A stretch of DNA of 64,000 nucleotides from Yonghaparkia sp. Root332 (GCF_001425665.1 NZ_LMCX01000002.1:248001-312000); one strand, 5' to 3'. Shown: positions 53,708 to 63,104, counted from the first letter of the stretch. Translations and numbers: made by a program. The notes: generated by a model not told the origin, from the letters alone.

Positions 53708-56251
53708 CTACGCCCGGTCGCGCTCCTGAGCGGCGAGCGCCCGCTCGACGCCCGCGAGGTTCTCCGAGACCATCCGACGCAGCGCGGCCGGCTGGTCGGG
53801 GTTCGCGTCGAGCCACGCGCGGGTCGCGTCGACGAGGCGCAGCGATGCGAGCGGCGCCGGGTAGAGGCCGAGGATGAGGTACTCGGCGATCTTGTAGCTG
53901 CGGCTCGTCCAGATGCCCGTGAGGGCGTCGAAGTAGCGGCCGACGAGACCCTCGAGGCTCGAGGGGTCGTTGACGTGCTGGAAGCCCATCGTCGTCATGC
54001 GCACGATCGCGTTCGGCACCGAGTCGTCGGTGAGCAGGTGCTCCATGACGGCGGACTTGCTCGCCGCGTCGAGGAACGCCGCGTTCGCGCGCGCCGCCGC
54101 CTGCTGGCCGTTGGACGTGTTGTCCTTCGCGAGGGCCGCGTCGATGTCGCCCGGCGTGATCGCGCCGACGAGGGCGAGGCCCTCCAGGAGCTCCCACTCG
54201 AGGTCGGTGTCGACGCTGAGCCCCTCGAGCGTGATCGAGCCGTCGCGGAGGCCCGCGAGGATCTCGCCGTGAGCGGGCGTCGCCGCCATGTTCGCGAAGA
54301 ACTTCACGAACTGGAACTGCGCGTCGCTGCCGGCATCGGCGCCCTGGGCGAGCGCCCACAGCGCGTCGGCGACCTCGGCGATCGTCGCGTCGCGGCGCGG
54401 GGGGTCGACGTAGAGGCGCGCGACGGTCGTGAGCTGCGTGAGCGTCGTGCGGATCGTCGTCGACTCGGTCTCGGTCGCGATGTTGTTGAGCACGAGGCGC
54501 ACGTAGTCGCGCGGGGCCGCTTCGGCGTCGCGCGTGGCATCCCAGACGGCGCCCCACACGATCGCGCGAGCCAGCGGGCTCTCGATCGCCGCGAGGTGCT
54601 CGATCGCGACGGCGAGCGAGGCCTCGTCGAGGCGGATCTTCGCGTACGCGAGGTCGTCGTCGTTGAGCAGGATGAGCGCGGGGCGGCTCCGGCCCACGAG
54701 CTCGGGCACGTCGGTGCGCTCGCCATCGACGTCGAGCTCGAGGCGGTGCGTGCGCGTCAGCGCGCCATCCACCAGGTCGTAGAAGCCGATCGCCATGCGG
54801 TGCGGGCGGATCGTCGGGTAGTCGGCCGCTGCCGACTGCAGCACGGCGAACGACGTGATGACGCCGCGGTCGTCGACCGCGAGCTCGGGGCGCAGCGTGT
54901 TGACGCCGGCGGTCTCGAGCCACTTCTCGCTCCACGTCGTGAGCTCGCGGCCGCTCGCGGCCTCGAGCTCGACGAGCAGGTCGCGCAGCTCGGTGTTGCC
55001 CCACGCGTGCTTCCGGAAGTAGGCGGAGACGCCCGCGAAGAAGGCGTCCTGCCCCACCCACGCGACGAGCTGCTTGAGCACGCTGCCGCCCTTGGCGTAG
55101 GTGATGCCGTCGAAGTTGACCTGCACGTCCTCGAGGTCGTTGATCGTCGCGACGACCGGGTGGGTCGAGGGCAGCTGGTCCTGTCGGTAGGCCCAGCTCT
55201 TCTCCATCGCCTGGAACGTCGTCCACGCCTCGTGCCACTCGGTGGCCTCTGCCGTGGCGATCGTCGACGCCCACTCGGCGAACGACTCGTTGAGCCACAG
55301 GTCGTTCCACCACTTCATCGTCACGAGGTCGCCGAACCACATGTGGGCGAGCTCGTGCAGGATCGTGACGACGCGGCGCTCCTTGATCGCGTCAGTGACC
55401 TTCGAGCGGAAGACGTAGGTCTCGGTGAAGGTCACGGCGCCCGCGTTCTCCATCGCGCCGGCGTTGAACTCGGGCACGAAGAGCTGGTCGTACTTCTCGA
55501 ACGGGTACGCGACGCCGAACTTCGACTCGAAGTACGTAAAGCCCTTGCGCGTGATGTCGAAGATGTAGTCGGCGTCGAGGTACTCGAAGAGCGAGGCGCG
55601 CGCGAAGATCCCGAGCGGGATGGTGCGGCCGTCGGAGCTCTGCAGCTCGGAGTGCACGCTCTGGTACGGGCCCGCGACGATCGCGGTGATGTAGCTCGAG
55701 ATGCGCTTCGTCGTCGTGAAGACGGTCGTGGCGGCCTCGCCGTTCTCGGTGCGGCTCTCGACGGGGGAGTTCGACACGACGACCCACGACTGAGGCGCGG
55801 TCACCGTGAAGCGGAACGTCGCCTTGAGGTCGGGCTGCTCGAAGACCGCGAAGACGCGGCGGCTGTCGGGCACCTCGAACTGCGAGTACAGGTACACCTC
55901 GCCGTCGACGGGGTCGACGAAGCGGTGCAGGCCCTCGCCGGTGTTGGTGTACTCGTGGTCGGCGACGACCGTGAGCTCGTTGCGCTCGGCGAGGCCGTCC
56001 AGCTGGATGCGCGTGCCGTCGGCGATGGCGGCCGCGTCGAGCTCGGCGCCGTTGAGCGTGACGCTGTGCACCGTGCGGGTGATCGCATCGATGAACGTGC
56101 TCGCGCCGGGGGTCGCGGTGAAGACGACGGTCGACGTCGACCGGAACACCTCGGCTCCCGTGGTCAGGTCGAGCGCGATGTCGTAGCTCTCGGTCTGGAC
56201 GAGCGACGCGCGCTCCTGGGCTTCGGCGCGGGTCAGATTCTCTCCGGGCAC
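53708..56251 (-). CDS. pepN: aminopeptidase N (M1 metallopeptidase)
   Basis: 847 residues from GTG 56251, which has AAGGAGG 7 bases upstream; longer frames are rejected. It opens PGENLTRAEAQERASL, the usual actinobacterial PepN start. Exopeptidase motif GAMENAG, zinc site HELAHMWFGD (His299, His303) with the third ligand in LNESFAEW, and the C-terminal ERAP1-like helical domain. It removes N-terminal residues from peptides in the cytosol. Length is normal. Confidence 0.96.
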   Translation of the reverse strand: MPGENLTRAEAQERASLVQTESYDIALDLTTGAEVFRSTSTVVFTATPGASTFIDAITRTVHSVTLNGAELDAAAIADGTRIQLDGLAERNELTVVADHEYTNTGEGLHRFVDPVDGEVYLYSQFEVPDSRRVFAVFEQPDLKATFRFTVTAPQSWVVVSNSPVESRTENGEAATTVFTTTKRISSYITAIVAGPYQSVHSELQSSDGRTIPLGIFARASLFEYLDADYIFDITRKGFTYFESKFGVAYPFEKYDQLFVPEFNAGAMENAGAVTFTETYVFRSKVTDAIKERRVVTILHELAHMWFGDLVTMKWWNDLWLNESFAEWASTIATAEATEWHEAWTTFQAMEKSWAYRQDQLPSTHPVVATINDLEDVQVNFDGITYAKGGSVLKQLVAWVGQDAFFAGVSAYFRKHAWGNTELRDLLVELEAASGRELTTWSEKWLETAGVNTLRPELAVDDRGVITSFAVLQSAAADYPTIRPHRMAIGFYDLVDGALTRTHRLELDVDGERTDVPELVGRSRPALILLNDDDLAYAKIRLDEASLAVAIEHLAAIESPLARAIVWGAVWDATRDAEAAPRDYVRLVLNNIATETESTTIRTTLTQLTTVARLYVDPPRRDATIAEVADALWALAQGADAGSDAQFQFVKFFANMAATPAHGEILAGLRDGSITLEGLSVDTDLEWELLEGLALVGAITPGDIDAALAKDNTSNGQQAAARANAAFLDAASKSAVMEHLLTDDSVPNAIVRMTTMGFQHVNDPSSLEGLVGRYFDALTGIWTSRSYKIAEYLILGLYPAPLASLRLVDATRAWLDANPDQPAALRRMVSENLAGVERALAAQERDRA

Positions 56252-56309
56252 AGCGGGGCCTCCTTCGGCACACAGGGGAAGGCTCCGCTCGTGGCGGAGC
56301 GACTCCACC

Positions 56310-58208
56310 CTATTCGGCCACGCGCATCCACACGATGCCGTGCGCGGGGATCACCAGGTCGCGCCGCAGGTCGATCGTGCCGCCCGCGATGAGATCCTCG
56401 CCCGTCGTCGGCAGCCCCGAGAGGGTGAGCGCCGTCACGGTCTGCGGATCGTCGGCGACGTTCGCGAGGCACAGGACGCGCGTGCCGAGCCCCGGCCGCT
56501 GGTACCCGATGACGTGGGGGCTGTTCGCGTCGAAGGCGACGAGGGTGCCGCCGGAGAACTCCGGGGTCGCGCGGCGCACGGCCAGCAGGCGCGTGAGGCG
56601 CGCGTAGAGCATCCCCGCCGCGGTCGTCGCATCGTGGCGCTGCGCGTACCGCTCGGCGGGGTACGGCGGCCGGTTGACCCAGCGGCTGTCGTCCCGGTGG
56701 GCGGGGTCGGCGATATAGGTGTAGTCGTTGAGCTGGCCGACCTCGTCTCCGAGGTACAGCAGCGGCACCCCGCCGGTCGAGAGGGGGATGCTGTGGGCGA
56801 GCACGATGCGATCGATCGCCCCCGCATCGCCCGCTTCGAGCCCGGCCAGGGACGCCGTCGTGCCCGAGATGCGGCAGTCGCCCGTCTTCGGGTTGTCCTG
56901 GAAGGGGACGCCGCGCGCGAACGAGCCCGGGAACCGGTCGACGAAGAAGTTGTTGAGGAACCGCCGGTGGGCGTACCCGTCGATCCCGAACTCGGCGGCG
57001 TCCTCGTCGGCGAAGGTCCAGCCGATGTCGTCGTGGCTGCGCACGTAGTTGACCCACGCCGTGCCCGCGGGCAGCGCGTGACGCCGCTCGAGCGCCTGCT
57101 GCAGGAGGCGGCCGTCGCGCGTCGCGAGCGAGTTCCAGATGAGCGCCATCTGCAGCGGGTTGTAGCTGAGCTGGCACTCCTCGGGCGAGATGTACTGGAT
57201 GACCTCGTCGGGGTGCACGATCGCCTCCGACTTGAACAGCACGGCCGGGGCGGCGATGCGCAGCGCGGCGTTGAACGCCCGGATGAGCAGGTGCGCCTCG
57301 GGAAGCGACTCGCACTGCGTGCCCAGCTTCTTCCAGATGAACGCGACCGCGTCCATGCGCAGGATGTCGACGCCCTGGTTCGCGAGGAAGAGCATCTCGC
57401 CCGCCATGGCGCGGAAGACGGCGGGGTTCGAGTAGTTGAGATCCCACTGGAAGGTGTGGAAGGTCGCCCAGATCCAGCGGCCCGTTCGCCAGCCGTCGGG
57501 GGAGTCGGGCATCGGCACGAACGAGCCGGGGTGGTCATCGGGGAAGATCTCGCGCACGGTGCGCTCGAAGGCGTCGGGCATCTCGCGGTCGTCGAAGACC
57601 CAGTAGTAGTCCTCGAACTCCTTCTCGCCGTTGAGGGCCCGCTGCGCCCAGTCGTGCTCGTTCGAGGTGTGGTTGAAGATGAAGTCGACGACGAGCGCGA
57701 TGCCCGCCTCCCGCAGCTCGGCCGCGAGCGCCGTGAGCTGCGCCATGTCCCCGAGCGCGGGGCTCACCTCGCGGTAGCTCGACACGGCGTAGCCGCCGTC
57801 GCTGTTCTCCTCCGGGGCGAGGAAGAGCGGCATGAGGTGCAGGTACGTCAGCCCGAGCTCCTGGAAGTAGGGGATGCGCGCGCTCACGCCGCGCAGGTCG
57901 GTCGCGTACCGGTCGACGTAGATGACGCCGCCGAGCATCCGGTTCGAGGTGAACCAGTCGGGGTCGGCCTCGCGGGCGGCGTCGAGCGCGCGCAGCTCGG
58001 CGGGGCGGGCCTGCCAGCTCGTCGCGAGCTGCGCGACGAGCAGCTCGAGCTCGCGGTCGGTGCGCTCGCTCTCGCCGTACACCTCGCGGAACAGGCTCGC
58101 GAGGCGGGGGAGCTCCCGGTCGACGCGCTCGCTCAGTCGGGCCCAGTCCTCATCGGTCGTGCTCGCGTCGCGAGCGCCCGCCAGCGCGACCTGCAGTCCT
58201 CGCTCCAT
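56310..58208 (-). CDS. amylosucrase (GH13 subfamily 4)
   Basis: 632 residues. N-terminal helical domain, then the GH13 barrel with ENSDGGYAVSSYREV, VDFIFNHTSNEHDWA, DILRMDAVAFIWKK (nucleophile Asp286), FKSEAIVHPDEV (acid/base Glu328), NYVRSHDDIGWTFADEDAAE (His392, Asp393). These numbers equal those of Neisseria polysaccharea amylosucrase, and flanking sequence is near-identical. The enzyme turns sucrose into fructose and an alpha-1,4-glucan, without nucleotide sugars. No signal peptide, so cytosolic. It is divergent from an FAD oxidoreductase across a TTGTCCA palindrome. Confidence 0.95.
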   Translation of the reverse strand: MERGLQVALAGARDASTTDEDWARLSERVDRELPRLASLFREVYGESERTDRELELLVAQLATSWQARPAELRALDAAREADPDWFTSNRMLGGVIYVDRYATDLRGVSARIPYFQELGLTYLHLMPLFLAPEENSDGGYAVSSYREVSPALGDMAQLTALAAELREAGIALVVDFIFNHTSNEHDWAQRALNGEKEFEDYYWVFDDREMPDAFERTVREIFPDDHPGSFVPMPDSPDGWRTGRWIWATFHTFQWDLNYSNPAVFRAMAGEMLFLANQGVDILRMDAVAFIWKKLGTQCESLPEAHLLIRAFNAALRIAAPAVLFKSEAIVHPDEVIQYISPEECQLSYNPLQMALIWNSLATRDGRLLQQALERRHALPAGTAWVNYVRSHDDIGWTFADEDAAEFGIDGYAHRRFLNNFFVDRFPGSFARGVPFQDNPKTGDCRISGTTASLAGLEAGDAGAIDRIVLAHSIPLSTGGVPLLYLGDEVGQLNDYTYIADPAHRDDSRWVNRPPYPAERYAQRHDATTAAGMLYARLTRLLAVRRATPEFSGGTLVAFDANSPHVIGYQRPGLGTRVLCLANVADDPQTVTALTLSGLPTTGEDLIAGGTIDLRRDLVIPAHGIVWMRVAE

Positions 58209-58241
58209 CGCGGCATCCCCCTCATCGTTCGGACGACATGA

Positions 58242-58257
58242 TTGTCCAACTGGACAA
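58242..58257. promoter_or_regulatory. TTGTCCA-AC-TGGACAA operator
   Basis: Perfect 7-base arms separated by two bases, between amylosucrase and the FAD oxidoreductase. The left arm doubles as a possible -35 (TTGTCC); with a CATCCT -10-like box at 58265-58270 (17-base spacer) the transcript would start at or next to the ATG at 58277. Confidence 0.65.
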
Positions 58258-58276
58258 GACGTGGCATCCTTGCCCC

Positions 58277-59698
58277 ATGGCGTCCACGGTATTCGAACGC
58301 GAGCGACCCGACGAGCGTCTGATCAGCGCGGCGCTCGCCGACTCGCGGCTCTCGGTGTTCTGGCTCGACGACCTCCCCGCCCGCGCGCCGCACCCGGCGC
58401 TGACGACGCGCGAGCGCGCCGACCTCGCGGTCGTGGGCGGCGGCTACGCGGGGCTCTGGACGGCTCTGCTCGCCAAGGAGCGCGACCCCGGTGCGCGCGT
58501 CATCCTGCTCGAGGGCAAGCGCGTCGGCTGGGCCGCGTCGGGCCGCAACGGCGGCTTCGTCGAGGCGACGCTCACCCACGGGGCGAAGAACGGCGAGCAG
58601 CGCTTCCCCGACGAGCTCGCGACGCTCGACCGCCTCGGAATGCAGAACCTCGACGACATCGAGGCGACCGTGCGCGACCGCGGCTGGAGCTGCGACTTCG
58701 AGCGCGTCGGCTCGTTCGCCGTCGCGACCGAGCCGTACCAGGTGCGCGAGCTCGCCGAGGCGCACGACGGGCACTCCGAGCTCTTCCACGACGCCGTGGC
58801 GATGCAGCGCGCGATCGCCTCGCCCACGTACCAGGGCGGCCTGCTGTCGACGCGCGACACCGCGCTCGCGCACCCCGGGAAGCTCGCTCGCGAGCTGCTG
58901 CGGGCCTGCCTCGAGGCGGGCGTAGAGGTCTTCGAATCCAGCCCCGTGACCGCGTTGCGAGCCGAATCGGATGCCGTCGAGCTGTCCACGAAGGCCGGCG
59001 GCGTCGTGCGCGCCGATCGGGTCGCCCTCGCGACCAACGCCTTCCCGTCGCTGCTCAAGCGCTTCCGCCTGCACACCGTGCCCGTCTACGACTACGTGCT
59101 CATGACCGAGCCGCTCACGACCGCGCAGCTCGCCTCGATCGGGTGGCAGGGCCGCCAGGGCGTCGCCGACTCCGCGAACCAGTTCCACTACTACCGGCTC
59201 TCGGCCGACAACCGGATCCTCTGGGGCGGCTATGACGCGATCTACCACTACGGCGGGCGCATCCGGCCCGAGTACGACGATCGCCGCGCCTCGTTCGAGA
59301 AGCTCGCGAGCCACTTCTTCACGACCTTCCCGCAGCTCGAGGGCGTGCGCTTCACGCACCGCTGGGCCGGCGTCATCGACACCTCGAGCCGGTTCTGCGC
59401 CTTCCACGCGACCGCGCACGACGGTCGCGTCGCCTACTCGGCGGGCTTCACCGGACTCGGCGTCGCGGCGACCCGCTTCGCCGCGAACGTCATGCTCGAC
59501 CAGCTGGCGGGGCTCGAGACCGAGCGCACGAGCCTCGCGATGGTGAACCAGCTCCCGCTGCCGTTCCCGCCCGAGCCCGCGACCTTCCCGGCCGTGCAGT
59601 CGGTGCGCTGGGCGCTCGATCGCGCCGACCACAGCGAGGGGCGCCGCAATCTCTTCCTTCGCACGCTCGACGCGGTGGGTCTAGGGTTCGACTCGTGA
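58277..59698 (+). CDS. FAD-dependent oxidoreductase (DAO/gamma-glutamylputrescine oxidase type)
   Basis: 473 residues from ATG 58277. FAD motif ADLAVVGGGYAGLWTALLAK (GxGxxG), then GWAASGRNGGFVEATLTHG, and the C-terminal HRWAGVIDTSSRFCAFHATA and YSAGFTGLGVAATRFAANVM. This resembles PuuB-type amine oxidases, flavin enzymes that oxidise secondary or primary amines. An ATG at 58238 would overlap the operator and is rejected. A cupin gene overlaps its end (GTGA). Substrate not known. Confidence 0.9.
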   Translation: MASTVFERERPDERLISAALADSRLSVFWLDDLPARAPHPALTTRERADLAVVGGGYAGLWTALLAKERDPGARVILLEGKRVGWAASGRNGGFVEATLTHGAKNGEQRFPDELATLDRLGMQNLDDIEATVRDRGWSCDFERVGSFAVATEPYQVRELAEAHDGHSELFHDAVAMQRAIASPTYQGGLLSTRDTALAHPGKLARELLRACLEAGVEVFESSPVTALRAESDAVELSTKAGGVVRADRVALATNAFPSLLKRFRLHTVPVYDYVLMTEPLTTAQLASIGWQGRQGVADSANQFHYYRLSADNRILWGGYDAIYHYGGRIRPEYDDRRASFEKLASHFFTTFPQLEGVRFTHRWAGVIDTSSRFCAFHATAHDGRVAYSAGFTGLGVAATRFAANVMLDQLAGLETERTSLAMVNQLPLPFPPEPATFPAVQSVRWALDRADHSEGRRNLFLRTLDAVGLGFDS

Positions 59699-60042
59699 CC
59701 TCTCTGCCGCTCGACGCGCCCACGATCCTCCAGGCCCTCGAGCTCGACCTCGAGCTCGAGCGCGTCGACCCCGCGCAGGTCGTCGACGGCGACCCGCACG
59801 TCGGCTCGGTCGCCCTCACCGAGGTCGACGACTGGGAGGTCGGCGTCTGGGAGATCACCCCCGGCATCGTCACCGACGTCGAGGTCGAGGAGGTCTTCAT
59901 CGTGCTGCGCGGCCGGGCGATCCTTCGCCGGGAGGACGGCTCCGAGACCGAGCTCGTCCCCGGCTCGGTCGGGCGGCTCGAGGACGGCGAGGAGACCGAG
60001 TGGGAAGTGCTCGAGACCCTGCGGAAGATCTACATCGCCTGA
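59695..60042 (+). CDS. cupin domain protein (DUF861 type)
   Basis: 115 residues from a GTG that overlaps the oxidoreductase stop. A single cupin barrel: DDWEVGVWEITPGIVTDVEV, EEVFIVLRGRAILRREDGSE and GSVGRLEDGEETEWEVLETL. It follows the DUF861 small cupins often encoded beside PuuB-like oxidases; the usual His ligands are poorly kept, so metal-independent or binding roles are possible. Confidence 0.87.
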   Translation: MTSLPLDAPTILQALELDLELERVDPAQVVDGDPHVGSVALTEVDDWEVGVWEITPGIVTDVEVEEVFIVLRGRAILRREDGSETELVPGSVGRLEDGEETEWEVLETLRKIYIA

Positions 60043-60060
60043 GCCCGGCTCGCGCCGGGC
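60043..60060 (+). terminator. terminator of the oxidoreductase-cupin operon
   Basis: GCCCGGC-TCGC-GCCGGGC starts right after the cupin stop; 7-bp stem with a tetraloop. Confidence 0.6.
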
Positions 60061-60061
60061 A

Positions 60062-60090
60062 TCCGCGCCCCGTCGTCACCGAGGCGCGGA
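60062..60090 (-). terminator. terminator of the SDR gene
   Basis: TCCGCGCC (60062-60069) with GGCGCGGA (60083-60090), an 8-bp stem just past the SDR stop on the minus strand. Confidence 0.5.
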
Positions 60091-60093
60091 CGT

Positions 60094-60870
60094 CTACCAG
60101 GTCGAATCGCCGCGGATGACGACGTCGCTGCCGCCGTCGATGAAGACGACCTGACCGCACAGGTGCGTGTTCTCCACGCTCGTGAGGTAGGCGAGCAGGT
60201 GCGCGACGCTCGCGGCCTGGGCGATGCCGTTGAGGGGCATGGGCACCATCTCGAGGATGGCCTTCCGCGCCTCCTCCGTCTCGGTGTACTGCGCCGTCAT
60301 GGCCGTCTCGATCACCCCGGGCGCGATGCCGTTGAGGGGGATGCCCGCCCCGGCCCATTCGGGCGTCGCCGCATTGCGGCGGATCCAGCGAACGAGCGCC
60401 CGCTTGGTCGAGCCGTAGATGAGCCCGCCCTGACCGGCGTCGATCAGCTCCTTCGCGCGGTGCAGCGCCGCCGGCTCGTCATGCGCGAGGCACGCGTCGA
60501 CGAGCTCGTCGTCGACGGGGAAGAGGGAGGCCATCGACGCGGTCGCGACCGCGCGCGGCGCGGACGACCCGGCGAGCAGCGGGCGGAGGCCGTCGAGGGT
60601 CGCGAGCGCGCCGAAGTAGTTGACCGCGACCGTCGCCGTCGACTCGGTCGCGAGGCCCGCGTTCGCGATCACGACGTCGATCGTGCCGCCGCTGAGGTCG
60701 CGGGCGTGCTCGACGAGGGCGGCGCGGCCCTCGTGCGTCGTGAGGTCGGCGACGATGTCGGCGTCGTGCACGTCGACGCCGATCACGCGGTGGCCCTGGG
60801 CGGCGAGGAGGTCGGCGGTCGCGGCGCCGATGCCGCTCGCCGAGCCCGTGATGAGGTAGGTGCGGATCAT
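60094..60870 (-). CDS. short-chain dehydrogenase/reductase
   Basis: 258 residues. Nucleotide motif TYLITGSASGIGAATADLLA, Asp in GVDVHDADIVADL (NAD preference), NAG in VIANAGLA, catalytic Ser (ATASMASLFPV) and YxxxK (IYGSTKRAL). The insert between Ser and Tyr and the overall pattern resemble 3-alpha-hydroxysteroid/carveol-type dehydrogenases. GGAG ribosome binding site. Substrate not known. Confidence 0.92.
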   Translation of the reverse strand: MIRTYLITGSASGIGAATADLLAAQGHRVIGVDVHDADIVADLTTHEGRAALVEHARDLSGGTIDVVIANAGLATESTATVAVNYFGALATLDGLRPLLAGSSAPRAVATASMASLFPVDDELVDACLAHDEPAALHRAKELIDAGQGGLIYGSTKRALVRWIRRNAATPEWAGAGIPLNGIAPGVIETAMTAQYTETEEARKAILEMVPMPLNGIAQAASVAHLLAYLTSVENTHLCGQVVFIDGGSDVVIRGDSTW

Positions 60871-60939
60871 GGTGACGACTCCTTCGTCGATCGGATGCAG
60901 CCTCAGCTTTCCACCGGGCGAGAGCCGCGGCCAGGGACC

Positions 60940-60967
60940 TTGGGCCCCCTTCCCACGGCCCTAGAAT
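60940..60967 (+). promoter_or_regulatory. promoter of rpiB, leaderless
   Basis: TTGGGC (60940-60945), 16-base spacer, TAGAAT (60962-60967), with the ATG 7 bases after the -10. Confidence 0.6.
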
Positions 60968-60974
60968 CGTGGTC

Positions 60975-61460
60975 ATGCGCATCCACGTGGCCACCGATCA
61001 CGCCGGTCTCGACTTCAGCCGCACGGTGCGCGAGCACGTCGCGAGCCTCGGCCACGAGGTCCACGACCACGGCCCCGTCGAGTACGACCCGCTCGACGAC
61101 TACCCGGCGTTCTGCATCAACGCCGCGCGCGCCGTCGCGCGCGACCTCGAGCAGGGCGTCGAGGCCCTCGGCGTCGTCTTCGGCGGCTCCGGCAACGGCG
61201 AGCAGATCGCCGCGAACAAGGTCCGCGGCATCCGCGCTGCCCTCGTCTGGTCGGAGGCGACCGCGACGCTCGCCCGCGAGCACAACGACGCGAACGTCAT
61301 CGCGATCGGTGCGCGCCAGCACTCGGTCGAGGAGGTCCTGCGCTTCATCGACGTCTTCATCTCCACCCCGTTCCCGGGCGATGAGCGCCACGCGCGGCGC
61401 ATCGCGCAGCTCGCCGAGTACGAGTCGACGGGCGCCATCGCCGGCCACGGCATTCTCTGA
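60975..61460 (+). CDS. rpiB: ribose-5-phosphate isomerase B
   Basis: 161 residues opening MRIHVATDHAGLDFS. The GGSGNGEQIAANKVRGIRAA loop carries Glu in the place of the Escherichia coli catalytic Cys, as in the mycobacterial enzymes. ARQHSVEEVLRFIDVFI follows. It interconverts ribose and ribulose 5-phosphate. The glycosylase gene begins 2 bases after its stop. Confidence 0.95.
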   Translation: MRIHVATDHAGLDFSRTVREHVASLGHEVHDHGPVEYDPLDDYPAFCINAARAVARDLEQGVEALGVVFGGSGNGEQIAANKVRGIRAALVWSEATATLAREHNDANVIAIGARQHSVEEVLRFIDVFISTPFPGDERHARRIAQLAEYESTGAIAGHGIL

Positions 61461-61462
61461 CC

Positions 61463-62461
61463 GTGCCCGAGGGTCACTCCGTCCATCGCATCGCCCGCCA
61501 GTTCGGGCGCCACTTCGTCGGCGAGCGCATCAGCGCCTCGTCGCCCCAGGGGCGCTTCGCTGAGGGCGCCTCCCTCATCGACGGACGAGTGATGACCGAC
61601 GCGAAGGCCGTGGGCAAGCAGATGTTCCTCGAGTTCGACGACGCCGTGTGGCTGCGCGTCCACCTCGGCATCTACGGCGCGTGGGACTTCAGCGGCGCGG
61701 TCGCGTCGGCCGCCGGCCGCATGGGGCAGACAGGGATGCGCGGAGCATCCGATGACGATGTCGCAGCCGCCCCGACCACCGTCGTCGGCGCCCACGAGGA
61801 GTCGCTCGCGTCGATCGGTGCCCCGCGCCGCACCCGCCTGCGGATGGCCGAGCAGGAGAGCGAGAGCGCGCTCGACGACGCGGCGCTCGAGGGGTTCCCG
61901 CCTGAGCCCATCGGCGCCGTGCGCGTGCGTCTGCTCACCGAGCGCGCCGTCGCCGACCTGCGCGGGCCGACGGCGTGCGAGGTTCTCGACGCCGCGGGCG
62001 TGCAGCAGGTCATCGACAAGCTCGGCCCCGACCCGCTCATCGACGACGCCGACGCGGGGGAGGAGCGCATGCTCGCGCGCATCCGCCGCCGGCGCGTGCC
62101 GATCGGGCTGCTGCTCATGGACCAGTCGGTCGTGAGCGGCATCGGCAACGTCTACCGCGCCGAGATCCTGTTCCGCGCGCGCCTCGACCCGCACGCGCTC
62201 GGCGCGAACCTGCCGGAGGACGTCATCCGGGGGCTCTGGCGCGACTGGCGCTACCTGCTCGGCGTCGGCGTCGACACCGGCCAGATGCTCACGATGGACG
62301 GCCTCGATGAGGAGGCCCGTCGCCTCGCCCTGCGCAACCGCGCCGACCGGCACTGGGTCTACAAGCGCGAGGGCCTGCCGTGCCGCGTGTGCGGCACGCA
62401 CATCGTCATGGAGATCGCCGCCGGCCGGAAGCTCTACTACTGCCCGAGCTGCCAGGTCTGA
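61463..62461 (+). CDS. Fpg/Nei family DNA glycosylase (Nei-type)
   Basis: 332 residues from GTG. The mature start PEGHSVHRIARQF gives the Schiff-base Pro2 and Glu3. H2TH region SVVSGIGNVYRAEILFRARL and a C-terminal zinc finger CRVCGTHIVMEIAAGRKLYYCPSC split over four Cys. The PEGHS opening and long central insert (about 85-130) match actinobacterial Nei proteins that remove oxidised pyrimidines. Operon with rpiB. Confidence 0.93.
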   Translation: MPEGHSVHRIARQFGRHFVGERISASSPQGRFAEGASLIDGRVMTDAKAVGKQMFLEFDDAVWLRVHLGIYGAWDFSGAVASAAGRMGQTGMRGASDDDVAAAPTTVVGAHEESLASIGAPRRTRLRMAEQESESALDDAALEGFPPEPIGAVRVRLLTERAVADLRGPTACEVLDAAGVQQVIDKLGPDPLIDDADAGEERMLARIRRRRVPIGLLLMDQSVVSGIGNVYRAEILFRARLDPHALGANLPEDVIRGLWRDWRYLLGVGVDTGQMLTMDGLDEEARRLALRNRADRHWVYKREGLPCRVCGTHIVMEIAAGRKLYYCPSCQV

Positions 62462-62468
62462 GGTCGTC

Positions 62469-63104
62469 ATGCGCCACAGCCCGAACTTCCTCATGACCGA
62501 CCCCGACGAGGTCCGTCGACTCGTGCGCGGGAACCCGTGGGCGACGATCGTGTCGCACGTGCCCGACCGCGGTCTCGTCGCCTCGCACTACCCGTTCCTC
62601 CTCGACGAGGAGGCCTCGACCGGCGACGACATCGTGCTCGTCAGCCACGTCGGCCGCCCCGACGAGCAGCTGCACGAGCTCGGCAGCCGCGAGGTGCTCG
62701 TCATCGTGCAGGGCCCGCACGGCTACATCTCCTCCTCCTGGTACTCCGAGGGCGACTTCGTGCCGACCTGGAACCACGTCACCGCCCACCTCTACGGCAC
62801 GCCGGAGATCCTGAGCGACGTCGAGAACCTGCGCGTGCTCACGCACCTGACCGACCACTTCGAGCAGCACGTCGACGCCCCGCGCGGCCTCCACCTCGAC
62901 CTCGAGAAGAGCGCGCGCATCGCGAAGGGCACGGTGGGCATCCGCCTGCGCGTGACCCGCTTCGACGCGCGCGCGAAGCTCAGCCAGAACAAGACCCCCG
63001 AGGTCGTCGACCGCATCGTGGGCGAGCTCGAGGGCGACGGCCCGTACGCCAGCACGGGCCTCGCCCGAGAGATGAGGAGACTCCATGATCCGCGCCATCC
63101 GTGA
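62469..63104 (+). CDS. FMN-binding negative transcriptional regulator (PAI2 family)
   Basis: 211 residues. NPWATIVSHVPDRGLVASHY, PFLLDEE, HGYISSSWYSEGDFVPTWNH and a C-terminal GIRLRVTRFDARAKLSQNKT are the PAI2 family markers, named after the Bacillus protease regulator Pai2; the fold is a flavin-binding split barrel and DNA binding is not evident. Seven bases after the glycosylase stop and overlapped by the amidohydrolase, so part of the rpiB operon. Confidence 0.9.
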   Translation: MRHSPNFLMTDPDEVRRLVRGNPWATIVSHVPDRGLVASHYPFLLDEEASTGDDIVLVSHVGRPDEQLHELGSREVLVIVQGPHGYISSSWYSEGDFVPTWNHVTAHLYGTPEILSDVENLRVLTHLTDHFEQHVDAPRGLHLDLEKSARIAKGTVGIRLRVTRFDARAKLSQNKTPEVVDRIVGELEGDGPYASTGLAREMRRLHDPRHP

